From: Glutamicibacter creatinolyticus
Lineage (GTDB): Bacteria; Actinomycetota; Actinomycetes; Actinomycetales; Micrococcaceae
Direction of reading: 5' to 3'
Length of the DNA: 64,000 bases
NCBI RefSeq assembly: GCF_006094275.1
Contig: NZ_CP034412.1
Span: 2,294,001 to 2,358,000, forward strand
The translations under genes were made by a program, and so were the position numbers. This document shows positions 36,994 to 45,657 of the stretch, in pieces (position 1 is the stretch's first letter; each line of letters opens with the position of its first letter). The notes beneath the pieces were generated by a model. It had not been told where the DNA came from, ran no database searches, and was given only the letters and a program-made list of their open reading frames with translations.

Positions 36994-37548
36994 ATGAGCA
37001 CCTCAAAAACAAGGCAGGAGCGGGAGACACGGTTCTCCGGGCTATACGAGCTGGTGTACACCGACGTACTCCGCTTCGTGCAACGCCGGGCTGGTCCCGA
37101 GCACGCCGAGGATATCGTCCACGAAGCCTTCCTCGTTACTTGGCGCCGCTGGGATGACCTTCCAACCGAACACGAGGACGCCCGAGCCTGGATGTTCGCA
37201 GTCGCGCGGAACTGCATGTTGAACAACGTGCGCGGGGAAAAACGTCAAGGAGCGCTGGTTGTCAGGATCGCTGCCCACGCTTCAGCTTTTACCGATGCAG
37301 CAACCGAGTTAGTCAATGAACACGTCGATTTGGTCTCAGCTTGGCGCCAGTTGCGGCCCCTCGACCAAGAAGTGTTGGCCCTTGCAATCTGGGAAGAGCT
37401 TCCCTCGTCCAAGGCCGGACAGGTTCTGGGGATTTCATCGGCCGCCTACCGCCTTCGGCTTCATCGTGCGCGCAAGTCTCTGCGCCGCATGCTCGATGCT
37501 TCTGCATCCCCTAACTCCTTTGCCGAATTCCTCATGATGGAGTCATAG
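36994..37548 (+). CDS. ECF-type RNA polymerase sigma factor
   Basis: 184 residues from ATG 36994. Region 2 is FSGLYELVYTDVLRFVQRR with AEDIVHEAFLVTWRRWDDL and DARAWMFAVARNCMLNNVRG. Region 4 is LRPLDQEVLALAIWEELPSS followed by the helix-turn-helix KAGQVLGISSAAYRLRLHRA. There is no region 1.1 or 3.1, as in ECF factors. The upstream frame to 36919 is not family-like. Two bases separate it from the next gene, a single-pass membrane protein and probable partner. Confidence 0.9.
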   Translation: MSTSKTRQERETRFSGLYELVYTDVLRFVQRRAGPEHAEDIVHEAFLVTWRRWDDLPTEHEDARAWMFAVARNCMLNNVRGEKRQGALVVRIAAHASAFTDAATELVNEHVDLVSAWRQLRPLDQEVLALAIWEELPSSKAGQVLGISSAAYRLRLHRARKSLRRMLDASASPNSFAEFLMMES

Positions 37549-37550
37549 AC

Positions 37551-38399
37551 ATGAACAAGAACAAGAATGCACAAATGGAAGCTTGTCGCCTCCTGGATGC
37601 GGCCCCCAGCGGCAGTCTGAACGAGTCCGAACGAACCAAAGCCAACGCAGGGCTGCAACAAATCCTCGCGAGTGATCCCGATGATGAGCGAGTTAACGAT
37701 CACCGGTCCCACGCGCTCCGCTCCCATCCGGTACGTCGGATAGCGACACCCGTTGCGGTGGCCGTGGCGGCCGCCGTCACCGCAACGGTGGTACTTTTTC
37801 CCGGGCCGGGGGCCAATGATGCGGCCTACGCATCGTGGACTGCCGACCCCGGAACCATCAGCGCCGCCGACCGTGCCGTGGCCGATTCCGCATGCCGGGG
37901 TCGCCTGGATCTGGCATCTGCCCAGTTAGACCTCGCCGAACGACGCGGTGAATGGGTGGTCCTGCTGTATACCGCTTCTTCCGAGCATATGGCTGGTATG
38001 TGCCTTGCTCACCTGCCAGTCGGTGCACCACAAGCCGACACCATTGATTCCAGCCGGGCAGGCGGAGACCAGGGTTTCCTTCCCGTCGGCGGGGAATTCA
38101 CTGAAGGGAACATTGCCGAGTTCCGTGGCCGCAACGCTTTCGGGTTCCCAGAACGGCCCGACGTTGCCCTGACCCATGGGAACGTCGGTGAGGACGTGAA
38201 AGCCGTGTCCATCACTACTCCGGACGGCCAAGTGGTAGAAGCTACGGTTCAGGACGGCCGATACGCCGCATGGTGGCCAGGAAAAGCCTTTGGCACCCGT
38301 TTGGAGGGTAATGGCGGGCCGGCACCTGCGCTGTCCTACACGATAACCCTGGAGGACGATACCGTCATCCGGGACGCCTCCCCCAGGAATCCGGCTTAG
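37551..38399 (+). CDS. Single-pass membrane protein, probable sigma-factor partner
   Basis: 282 residues: a cytoplasmic N-terminus of about 60, one membrane segment at about 64-83 (TPVAVAVAAAVTATVVLF), and a large extracytoplasmic domain. Two bases separate it from the ECF sigma gene. It resembles the actinobacterial class of such proteins that follow sigma genes (LLDAAPSGSLNESERTKANA at the N-terminus). The HxxxCxxC zinc anti-sigma motif is absent. An anti-sigma role is inferred from position and topology only. Confidence 0.75.
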   Translation: MNKNKNAQMEACRLLDAAPSGSLNESERTKANAGLQQILASDPDDERVNDHRSHALRSHPVRRIATPVAVAVAAAVTATVVLFPGPGANDAAYASWTADPGTISAADRAVADSACRGRLDLASAQLDLAERRGEWVVLLYTASSEHMAGMCLAHLPVGAPQADTIDSSRAGGDQGFLPVGGEFTEGNIAEFRGRNAFGFPERPDVALTHGNVGEDVKAVSITTPDGQVVEATVQDGRYAAWWPGKAFGTRLEGNGGPAPALSYTITLEDDTVIRDASPRNPA

Positions 38400-38695
38400 C
38401 ACCGCAGCGATATGCGTGGTTGCGACCTTGTACCCTGTGCACTGCCGTTCGGTAGTTCGTCACAGTCATCACGCCTGCCGGGGTCTGAGGTACTGGATAT
38501 CCAAGCTCATACTGGGTGTGATGATGTGCCTTGGAAATACCTTTGCCGGGCGGCCGCCCGGCAACGCGGCTGCCCGGCATCTGGTTATCGGCGGGCATGG
38601 GTTATTTCAGGAATTGAGTCCCAGCAAATCTCGTGCCTGTGGGACACGGTTGACGGTCATTTAGGTCTGCCGCGTCGATGCTGGAGGATTGAGGA

Positions 38696-39673
38696 ATGAA
38701 GCGGATCGTTGAATGGTGGAATAGGCAGCAGGTTCCGCTCTATCTGTTGGCCATCGGCGTAGGAGCGGTCCTGGGGCTAAGTGCACCGCAGCTGGGCCCG
38801 GCGTTAGAGCTTGGGATCGAGCCGATTCTGATGCTCCTATTGTTCGCAACCTTCCTCGGGGTGCCTTTGGTCGAGGTCGCACGTTCGTTTGGAGATTTCC
38901 GGTTCTTGGGTACGGTCCTGGTCGCGAATTTCGTGTTCGTGCCCGCTATCGCCTGGGCCCTCTCACGTTTCGTGGCTGATGATAAAGCGCTGCTGCTCGG
39001 AGTGTTGCTCGTGTTGCTTACCCCGTGCATTGACTACGTCATCGTGTTTACGGGTCTAGCTGGTGGCGCGCGCTCACGTTTGCTTGCGGCGGCACCCCTG
39101 CTGATGCTCGCCCAAATCCTGTTGCTGCCCGTTTACCTTTTCTTGTTCGTTGGCGCAGAAGTGCTGTCGGTCATTGAGATTGGGCCATTTGCCAAGGCCT
39201 TCTTCTTGCTGATCGTGCTACCGCTCACCGCCGCGGCCGCCGTGCAAAGCGTTTCCCGACGCCATCAAGTGGGAAGAGCCGTCGAAGAAGTCATGGCGGG
39301 CGCGATGGTGCCGCTAATGATGGCCACGCTCTGCGTGGTTCTCGGATCACAGATCGCGGCCGTGGGGTCGCAGATCGGCTCGCTTGCCCGCGTAGTTCCT
39401 CTATATGTTGTCTTCGTGGTTGCCGCTCTTGCCATCGGCCGGCTGGCGGGCAAGACCACCGGGCTCGATGTGCCGTCCACGCGTGCCGTGATGTTCTCGG
39501 CCGCCACCCGCAACTCCCTGGTGGTGCTTCCCTTGGCGCTCGCGCTACCGGCCCCGCTGGGGATCGCCCCGCTAGCGGTAGTGACGCAAACCCTGGTCGA
39601 GTTGGTCGCAATGGTGGTGCTTGTGCGGCTCGTTCCGATGCTTACGCCCGAGGAAGGCCGGCAGGTCGTTTAG
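38696..39673 (+). CDS. ACR3 / bile acid:sodium symporter family permease
   Basis: 325 residues with about ten membrane segments. The layout and the discontinuous-helix block LLLGVLLVLLTPCIDYVIVF with Cys after TP match the BART superfamily, closest to ACR3-type arsenite exporters. No arsR, arsC or other arsenic gene is nearby, so the substrate is open. ATG 38696 follows GGAGGATTGAGGA, a good ribosome site. Convergent with rpsQ across a terminator. Confidence 0.85.
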   Translation: MKRIVEWWNRQQVPLYLLAIGVGAVLGLSAPQLGPALELGIEPILMLLLFATFLGVPLVEVARSFGDFRFLGTVLVANFVFVPAIAWALSRFVADDKALLLGVLLVLLTPCIDYVIVFTGLAGGARSRLLAAAPLLMLAQILLLPVYLFLFVGAEVLSVIEIGPFAKAFFLLIVLPLTAAAAVQSVSRRHQVGRAVEEVMAGAMVPLMMATLCVVLGSQIAAVGSQIGSLARVVPLYVVFVVAALAIGRLAGKTTGLDVPSTRAVMFSAATRNSLVVLPLALALPAPLGIAPLAVVTQTLVELVAMVVLVRLVPMLTPEEGRQVV

Positions 39674-39977
39674 CTTTCGCCAGCCGTCTCTGGATGGAAT
39701 GCACAATGAGATCCCTCGTGGTTTCGCAGACGTCCAACCGCCGGCGTGAGAGGCAAGGGCGGACAAAGATTTCGTGGCAGATAACTGAACGTGTCGGTTG
39801 CTGACACGGAATTCGGGCCAAAAGAGGCCTCCTTCTTTGACCTGCCCGTAGCCGCGCCCTACCGATCCGAGGTTAGAACCCCGGTCCGGGAATGCGAAAA
39901 CGCCCCGCAGTTCTCCTGAGGGAGTACTGCGGGGCGTTCTCAGCAATTCACGTCAACCGTGGAATCACCGGGAGGGC
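39674..39977. other. Intergenic region between the permease gene and rpsQ
   Basis: 304 bases without a gene; the rpsQ terminator at 39897-39938 is the only element I can support. Confidence 0.5.
39897..39938 (-). terminator. Intrinsic terminator after rpsQ
   Basis: AACGCCCCGCAGT and ACTGCGGGGCGTT form a 13-bp stem; on the minus strand it runs into TTTTCGC. It ends the S10 unit at rpsQ. Confidence 0.85.
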
Positions 39978-40265
39978 TTACTTGGCCTTCTCGACGATTT
40001 CCACCAGGCGCCAGCGCTTGTCAGCCGACAGCGGGCGGGTCTCAGCGATAACAACCAAGTCGCCGATGCCGGCTTCGTTGTTCTCGTCATGAGCCTTGAC
40101 GTTCTTGTTGCGGCGCATCACCTTGCCGTAGAGGGCGTGCTTCACACGGTCCTCAACGTCAACGACGATGGTCTTCTGCATCTTGTCGGAAACCACGTAA
40201 CCACGGAGGGTCTTGCGGTAGTTACGCTCGGTTGCGTCAGCCACACCGTTCTCCTTCTCGCTCAT
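39978..40265 (-). CDS. rpsQ: 30S ribosomal protein S17
   Basis: 95 residues, OB fold. [20 protein letters not shown] and [20 protein letters not shown] with [19 protein letters not shown]. Last gene of the S10 unit here; its ATG shares a base with the rpmC stop. A strong terminator follows instead of rplN. Confidence 0.97.
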   Translation of the reverse strand: MSEKENGVADATERNYRKTLRGYVVSDKMQKTIVVDVEDRVKHALYGKVMRRNKNVKAHDENNEAGIGDLVVIAETRPLSADKRWRLVEIVEKAK

Positions 40266-40534
40266 TACTTGGCTTCCTTGCCCTTCTTGGTTTCTTCAAC
40301 CGGGACAACGACTTCCTGGCGAATGCCGAGCTCACGTTCGCGCAGCACAGTGTAAATGCGAGCGATATCGCGCTTGACAGCCTTCAGGTTGCCGTGAGTT
40401 TCCAACTGACCGGTAGCCGACTGGAAACGGAGGTTGAACAGCTCGGCCTTGGCCTTCTTCAATTCCTCGTTCAGACGAGCATTGTCGTAGCCATCCAAAG
40501 CCTCAATGGTCAGGTCCTTTGAACCAATAGCCAT
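40265..40534 (-). CDS. rpmC: 50S ribosomal protein L29
   Basis: 89 residues. [20 protein letters not shown] and [20 protein letters not shown] are the family core; a short lysine-rich tail follows. Two bases after rplP. Confidence 0.97.
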   Translation of the reverse strand: MAIGSKDLTIEALDGYDNARLNEELKKAKAELFNLRFQSATGQLETHGNLKAVKRDIARIYTVLRERELGIRQEVVVPVEETKKGKEAK

Positions 40535-40536
40535 TC

Positions 40537-40953
40537 CTATTCACCACCCTCACGACGCACGATGCGTGCCTTCAACGGCAGCTTGTGGATTGCCAGGCGC
40601 AGGGCCTCGCGAGCTACCTCTTCACTGACGCCGGACAGTTCAAACAGAACGCGTCCCGGCTTGACGTTTGCGACCCACCATTCCGGCGAACCCTTACCGG
40701 AACCCATGCGGGTTTCGGCAGGCTTCTTGGTCAGCGGACGGTCCGGGTAAATGTTGATCCAGACCTTACCGCCACGCTTGATGTGGCGGGTCATGGCGAT
40801 ACGGGCGGCTTCAATCTGACGGTTGGTCACGTAGGCCGGGGTCAGAGCCTGGATGCCGTATTCACCGAACGATACGGTGGTTCCGCCCTTGGCAGCACCC
40901 GAGCGGTTCGGGTGGTGCTGCTTGCGGTACTTCACACGACGTGGGATAAGCAT
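40537..40953 (-). CDS. rplP: 50S ribosomal protein L16
   Basis: 138 residues. [40 protein letters not shown] and [20 protein letters not shown] are diagnostic. Near the A-site tRNA elbow. Abuts rpsC without a gap. Confidence 0.97.
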   Translation of the reverse strand: MLIPRRVKYRKQHHPNRSGAAKGGTTVSFGEYGIQALTPAYVTNRQIEAARIAMTRHIKRGGKVWINIYPDRPLTKKPAETRMGSGKGSPEWWVANVKPGRVLFELSGVSEEVAREALRLAIHKLPLKARIVRREGGE

Positions 40954-41739
40954 TTAAGCCTCTCCTCCTTCCGCAGCAGGAGCCTGTGCGGCAGCCTTGT
41001 TGCGGTCGTTGCGACGACGACGGTCGCCACCACGGTTCGGGCGGTCACCGCCACGGCCACGTGCCGGAGCGGCAGCGGCCTGCTGTGCAGCCAGTTCCTT
41101 GGCGGTTACGTCACCCTTGTAGATCCAGACCTTCACGCCGATGCGGCCGAAGGTGGTCTTGGCTTCGAACTTGCCGAAGTCGATGTTCGCGCGCAGGGTG
41201 TGCAGCGGCACACGACCTTCGCGGTAGAACTCCTTGCGCGACATTTCGGCGCCACCCAGGCGGCCCGAGCACTGCACGCGGATGCCCTTGGCACCTGCAC
41301 GCATTGCCGACTGCATGGCCTTCTTCATCGCGCGGCGGAACGCCACGCGCGAAGCAAGCTGCTCGGCGATGCCCTGGGCAACCAGCTGGGCTTCGATGTC
41401 GGGGTTCTTGACCTCGAGGATGTTCAGCTGCACCTGCTTGCCGGTCAGCTTCTCCAGCTCACCGCGGATGCGATCGGCTTCGGCGCCGCGGCGGCCGATG
41501 ACGATGCCCGGGCGGGCGGTGTGGATGTCCACACGCACGCGGTCACGGGTGCGCTCGATCTCAACGCGGGCGATGCCTGCGCGGTCCATGCCGGTGGACA
41601 GCAGTTCGCGGATCTTGACGTCTTCCTTGACAAAATCCTTGTAACGCTGGCCTGGCTTGTTGGAATCGGCGAACCAGTGCGAAACGTGGTCAGTGGTGAT
41701 GCCGAGACGGAAACCGTTCGGGTTTACCTTCTGTCCCAT
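40954..41739 (-). CDS. rpsC: 30S ribosomal protein S3
   Basis: 261 residues. [20 protein letters not shown] at the N-terminus, a KH domain with [16 protein letters not shown], and the S3 C-terminal domain ([13 protein letters not shown]). A basic Gly/Arg/Asn-rich tail of about 45 residues ([17 protein letters not shown]) follows, as in related actinobacteria. Abuts rplV. Confidence 0.97.
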   Translation of the reverse strand: MGQKVNPNGFRLGITTDHVSHWFADSNKPGQRYKDFVKEDVKIRELLSTGMDRAGIARVEIERTRDRVRVDIHTARPGIVIGRRGAEADRIRGELEKLTGKQVQLNILEVKNPDIEAQLVAQGIAEQLASRVAFRRAMKKAMQSAMRAGAKGIRVQCSGRLGGAEMSRKEFYREGRVPLHTLRANIDFGKFEAKTTFGRIGVKVWIYKGDVTAKELAAQQAAAAPARGRGGDRPNRGGDRRRRNDRNKAAAQAPAAEGGEA

Positions 41740-42105
41740 TTACTTTTCCCCACCCTTCTCCGGGGTTGAAACAACCACGGTGATGTGGCTGGTGCGCTTC
41801 TTGATCTGGAAGGCACGACCCTGAGCACGCGGCTGGAACCGCTTCATGGTCGGACCTTCGTCTACAAACGCCTCGCTGATAATCAGCTCGTCCTCATTGA
41901 ATGCTTCACCTGCGCGGTCCGCGGCGACACGGGCGTTAGCCACTGCCGATGCGACAACCTTGTACACGGGCTCCGAAGCTGCCTGCGGGGCAAACTTCAG
42001 AATTGCCAGTGCCTCGTTGGTCTGCAGACCACGAACAAGGTTGACGACGCGCCGGGCCTTCATAGGCGTTACGCGGAGATGACGCGCAATTGCCTTGGCT
42101 TCCAT
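41740..42105 (-). CDS. rplV: 50S ribosomal protein L22
   Basis: 121 residues from ATG 42105, which has GAAGGA about six bases upstream; a start at 42147 adds 14 non-family residues. [20 protein letters not shown] opens the protein and [20 protein letters not shown] forms the exit-tunnel loop. No deletion is seen in the tunnel loop linked to macrolide resistance. Confidence 0.96.
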   Translation of the reverse strand: MEAKAIARHLRVTPMKARRVVNLVRGLQTNEALAILKFAPQAASEPVYKVVASAVANARVAADRAGEAFNEDELIISEAFVDEGPTMKRFQPRAQGRAFQIKKRTSHITVVVSTPEKGGEK

Positions 42106-42164
42106 TGCTTTCCTTCTCTCGTCTATCGAAGAAGTGCTAAGCGACACTAGATCCCTTCCGGGGC

Positions 42165-42446
42165 CTAGCGGCGCTTGCCCTTCTTGTCGTCCTTCACGTG
42201 GCCACGGAACGTGCGGGTCGAGGCAAACTCACCGAGCTTGTGCCCAACCATCGATTCGGTGACAAACACCGGGATGTGCTTGCGTCCGTCGTGCACGGCG
42301 ATGGTGTGTCCCAGCATGTCCGGGATGATCATCGAACGGCGGGACCACGTCTTGATGACGTTCTTGGTGCCCTTTTCGTTCTCAGCAACGACCTTCAGGT
42401 ACAGGTGCTGATCGACGAAGGGGCCTTTCTTCAGGCTGCGTGGCAT
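42165..42446 (-). CDS. rpsS: 30S ribosomal protein S19
   Basis: 93 residues. [18 protein letters not shown] and ARD-like [20 protein letters not shown], with [20 protein letters not shown]. Lies between rplB and rplV as usual. Confidence 0.97.
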   Translation of the reverse strand: MPRSLKKGPFVDQHLYLKVVAENEKGTKNVIKTWSRRSMIIPDMLGHTIAVHDGRKHIPVFVTESMVGHKLGEFASTRTFRGHVKDDKKGKRR

Positions 42447-42458
42447 GTCTCCAGGCTC

Positions 42459-43298
42459 CTATCGCTTGTTCTTGCCGGTACGACGGCGACGCACAATAAG
42501 CTTGTCGCTGTCCTTGTTCGGACGACGGGTGCGTCCTTCACGCTTACCATTGGGGTTGACCGGGTGACGACCACCGGAGGTCTTACCTTCACCACCACCG
42601 TGCGGGTGATCGATCGGGTTCATGGCCACACCACGCACGGTCGGGCGGACGCCCTTCCAGCGCATACGGCCGGCCTTGCCCCAGTTGATGTTGATCTGCT
42701 CGGCGTTGCCCACTTCGCCGATGGTGGCGCGGCAGCGCACATCGACGTTGCGGATTTCACCCGAAGGCAGGCGCAGCTGGGCGAACTTGCCCTCGCGGGC
42801 CACCAGCTGGATGGAGGCACCTGCGGAGCGGGCCATCTTGGCACCGCCACCGGGGCGCAGTTCCACGGCGTGGATCACGGAACCCACCGGGATGTTGCGC
42901 AGCGGCAGGTTGTTGCCCGGCTTGATGTCCGCGTTCGGACCAGCTTCCACGATGTCGCCCTGGCTCAGGTGGTTCGGGGCGATGATGTAGCGCTTGGTGC
43001 CGTCCACGTAGTGCAGCAGGGCAATACGGGCGGTACGGTTCGGGTCGTACTCGATGTGAGCGACCTTTGCCGGCACGCCGTCCTTGTCCTGGCGACGGAA
43101 GTCGATCAGGCGGTAGGCGCGCTTGTGTCCGCCACCCTTGTGACGGGTGGTGATCTTACCGGAGTTGTTGCGGCCGCCAGTCTTGGACAGCGGGCGGACC
43201 AGCGACTTTTCCGGAGTCGATCGGGTGATTTCTGCGAAGTCGGCTACCGACGAGCCGCGCAGGCCCGGGGTAGTCGGCTTGTACTTACGAATTCCCAT
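42459..43298 (-). CDS. rplB: 50S ribosomal protein L2
   Basis: 279 residues, normal length. [20 protein letters not shown] at the N-terminus; the peptidyl-transferase-proximal His is in [17 protein letters not shown]. Basic tail ends [10 protein letters not shown]. Confidence 0.97.
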   Translation of the reverse strand: MGIRKYKPTTPGLRGSSVADFAEITRSTPEKSLVRPLSKTGGRNNSGKITTRHKGGGHKRAYRLIDFRRQDKDGVPAKVAHIEYDPNRTARIALLHYVDGTKRYIIAPNHLSQGDIVEAGPNADIKPGNNLPLRNIPVGSVIHAVELRPGGGAKMARSAGASIQLVAREGKFAQLRLPSGEIRNVDVRCRATIGEVGNAEQININWGKAGRMRWKGVRPTVRGVAMNPIDHPHGGGEGKTSGGRHPVNPNGKREGRTRRPNKDSDKLIVRRRRTGKNKR

Positions 43299-43330
43299 TT
43301 ATTCTTATTCCTCGTTAAAGTGGTCTCCGC

Positions 43331-43633
43331 TTAGGAAAGCGGACCGCCGAAGATGTCAATCGAGCCTTCCTTCAGGGTGATGATGGCGCGCTTGGTGTCC
43401 TTGCGCGTACCCCACCCGAAGCGGGTGCGCTTGCGCTTACCCGGCCGATTGATGGTGTTTACGGAATCAACCTTCACGTTGAAGATGGCTTCAACGGCGT
43501 TCTTGATTTCCGACTTGTTCGAACGCGGGTCGACCATGAAGGTGTACTTACCTTCATCGATCAGACCGTAGCTCTTTTCCGAGACGACCGGTGCGATGAC
43601 CACGTCGTGCGGAGCCTTTGAGAAGACGCTCAC
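43331..43633 (-). CDS. rplW: 50S ribosomal protein L23
   Basis: 100 residues. [20 protein letters not shown] and [20 protein letters not shown] with [20 protein letters not shown]. Exit-tunnel docking protein for trigger factor and SRP. Overlaps rplD by four bases. Confidence 0.97.
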   Translation of the reverse strand: MSVFSKAPHDVVIAPVVSEKSYGLIDEGKYTFMVDPRSNKSEIKNAVEAIFNVKVDSVNTINRPGKRKRTRFGWGTRKDTKRAIITLKEGSIDIFGGPLS

Positions 43634-44232
43634 TTGGCTTCCTCCTTCTGAACCAGGGCATCGAATGCAGCCTTGGTGAAGACCACGTCGTCCGAAACCA
43701 GAACATCGTAGGTGTTCAGCTGATCCACGTACAGGGCGTGGACCTCAACCAGGTTGCGAACCGACAGTGCGGCCACATCGTTGGCGCGTTCGATCACGAG
43801 CAGGACATTCTTGCGCTCGGTCAGCGAACGCAGGGTTGCCAGAGCTTCCTTGGTCGACGGCTGATCGCCGGCCACCAGGTTCTCGATCACGTGGACGCGA
43901 TCGTAGCGAGCGCGATCAGACAGGGCGCCGCGCAGGGCAGCAGCCTTCATCTTCTTGGGGGTGCGCTGCGAGTAGTCACGCGGGGTCGGACCGTGGACGA
44001 TGCCACCGCCGGTCATCTGCGGTTCGCGGATCGAGCCCTGACGGGCGCGGCCGGTCCCCTTCTGCTTGAACGGCTTGCGGCCGGCACCGGCAACTTCGGC
44101 GCGGGTCTTGACCTTGTGGGTGCCCTGACGTGCGGCGGCCAGCTGTGCAACAACTACCTGGTGCAGCAGCGGCACGTTGGTCTGCACATCGAAGATCTCT
44201 GCAGGCAGGTCTACGTTAAGTGCCTTAGACAT
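43630..44232 (-). CDS. rplD: 50S ribosomal protein L4
   Basis: 200 residues. The tunnel loop is [20 protein letters not shown], intact, and the C-terminal globular part ends [18 protein letters not shown]. In E. coli L4 represses the S10 operon through its leader; hairpins are seen in the leader here (45301-45357) but a link is not shown. Confidence 0.97.
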   Translation of the reverse strand: MSKALNVDLPAEIFDVQTNVPLLHQVVVAQLAAARQGTHKVKTRAEVAGAGRKPFKQKGTGRARQGSIREPQMTGGGIVHGPTPRDYSQRTPKKMKAAALRGALSDRARYDRVHVIENLVAGDQPSTKEALATLRSLTERKNVLLVIERANDVAALSVRNLVEVHALYVDQLNTYDVLVSDDVVFTKAAFDALVQKEEAK

Positions 44233-44236
44233 TTAC

Positions 44237-44887
44237 TTATGCTCCCTTCACAGCGGTGCGTACGAGTACGACGCGGCCGCGAGCGCCTGGAACGGCACCC
44301 TTGATCAACAGGAGGTTCTTCTCAGCGTCGATGGCGTGGATGGTCAGGTTCTGCGTGGTGACACGCTCGGCACCCATGCGACCGGCCATCTTCTGTCCAC
44401 GGAAAACGCGACCGGGAGTGGACGCGCCGCCGATGGAACCTGGCTTGCGGTGGTTCTTGTGCTGACCGTGCGAAGCACCAACACCAGCGAAGTTGTGGCG
44501 CTTCATGACGCCGGCAAAGCCCTTACCCTTCGAGGTGCCCACGACGTCGACCTTCTGGCCGGCCTCGAACAGCTCGACGGACAGTTCCTGGCCTGCAGCG
44601 TATTCGGCTGCATCGGCGGTGCGGAGTTCTACCAGGTGGCGACGCGGGGTCACACCGGCGGCCTCGAAGTGGCCAGCCAGCGGCTTGGTCACCTTGCGCG
44701 GATCGATCTGGCCGTAGCCGATCTGAACTGCGGCGTAACCGTCACGCTCGGCGTTGCGCAGCTGGGTGACAACGTTGCTGTCAGCCTGCACCACGGTGAC
44801 CGGGATCAGGTTGTTGTTTTCGTCCCAAACCTGGGTCATGCCGAGCTTCGTGCCCAGCAGGCCCTTGACATTACGGGTTGCGGTCAT
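44237..44887 (-). CDS. rplC: 50S ribosomal protein L3
   Basis: 216 residues from ATG 44887; the frame is open to 44932 but the extra 15 residues are not family-like. [20 protein letters not shown] opens the protein and the extension loop contains [20 protein letters not shown]. Lies between rpsJ and rplD. Confidence 0.96.
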   Translation of the reverse strand: MTATRNVKGLLGTKLGMTQVWDENNNLIPVTVVQADSNVVTQLRNAERDGYAAVQIGYGQIDPRKVTKPLAGHFEAAGVTPRRHLVELRTADAAEYAAGQELSVELFEAGQKVDVVGTSKGKGFAGVMKRHNFAGVGASHGQHKNHRKPGSIGGASTPGRVFRGQKMAGRMGAERVTTQNLTIHAIDAEKNLLLIKGAVPGARGRVVLVRTAVKGA

Positions 44888-44906
44888 AGTTCTCTCAGCA
44901 CCTCCC

Positions 44907-45215
44907 CTAGAGCTTGATTTCGATGTTGACATCCGCCGGCAGGTCGAGACGCATCAGCGAGTCAACGGCCTTCGGGGTCGGATCGACGATGTCGATCAGA
45001 CGCTTGTGCGTGCGCATTTCGAAGTGCTCACGGCTGTCCTTGTACTTGTGGGGCGAACGGATAACGCAGTACACGTTCTTCTCCGTTGGCAGCGGCACTG
45101 GGCCGACCACGGTTGCGCCTGCGCGCGTTACCGTCTCAACGATTTTCCGGGCCGAAACGTCAATGACCTCGTGGTCATACGACTTCAGCCGGATGCGGAT
45201 CTTCTGTCCCGCCAT
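44907..45215 (-). CDS. rpsJ: 30S ribosomal protein S10
   Basis: 102 residues. [20 protein letters not shown] and [40 protein letters not shown]. Also NusE in antitermination. First gene of the S10 unit rpsJ-rplC-rplD-rplW-rplB-rpsS-rplV-rpsC-rplP-rpmC-rpsQ. Confidence 0.97.
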   Translation of the reverse strand: MAGQKIRIRLKSYDHEVIDVSARKIVETVTRAGATVVGPVPLPTEKNVYCVIRSPHKYKDSREHFEMRTHKRLIDIVDPTPKAVDSLMRLDLPADVNIEIKL

Positions 45216-45657
45216 GGCGTCACGCCTCTTTCTGATAGCACTCTCTACAGTTACTGTGCCCTACGGGCCCTCGCGGACCGGCACGCCTTGCACTGCGACT
45301 GAATCCGGATCAGATCCGGGTTCCTCACCCGCAGGAGGCTCCGACCCCCGCGGTCGGGCGTGTCGTGAAGTTTTTGGTCACAACTCTACCCTCGACGCTC
45401 ACGCGAAGTGCGGGAATCCAATGCATTCGAAGCAGTCGTATCGTTCCCGAACCCCAGGCATTATCCTGGGTGAGTGCCGATCTCGGTCGTTCGAATTCAG
45501 TTTTTTGTGCTCTTTCGAGCACGCGGCTGCAATCAAGCAACTTATCCAGTGTGACAGGTTCACCCCCGGGCGCGCAAATCATTTGCCGCCCGGGACCCTG
45601 GTGATCTTCGACTCAGCGCCCGCCAGCGCCCCGAAAGGCGCCGAGCAGCGCGCCGGC
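45216..45657. other. S10 leader and intergenic region
   Basis: 442 bases without a supported gene between rpsJ and the membrane protein gene. A TAGAGT hexamer at 45384-45389 on the minus strand (within GGGTAGAGTTGTGA) could be the S10 -10 element; the -35 is weak. Transcripts from there would have a leader of about 160 bases. Confidence 0.45.
45301..45357 (-). promoter_or_regulatory. Two hairpins in the rpsJ leader
   Basis: GAATCCGGAT/ATCCGGGTTC (45301-45323, loop CAG, one mismatch) and CCGACC/GGTCGG (45341-45357) can form in the S10 leader RNA, 86 bases or more before the rpsJ start. A role in autoregulation is possible but not shown. Confidence 0.35.
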
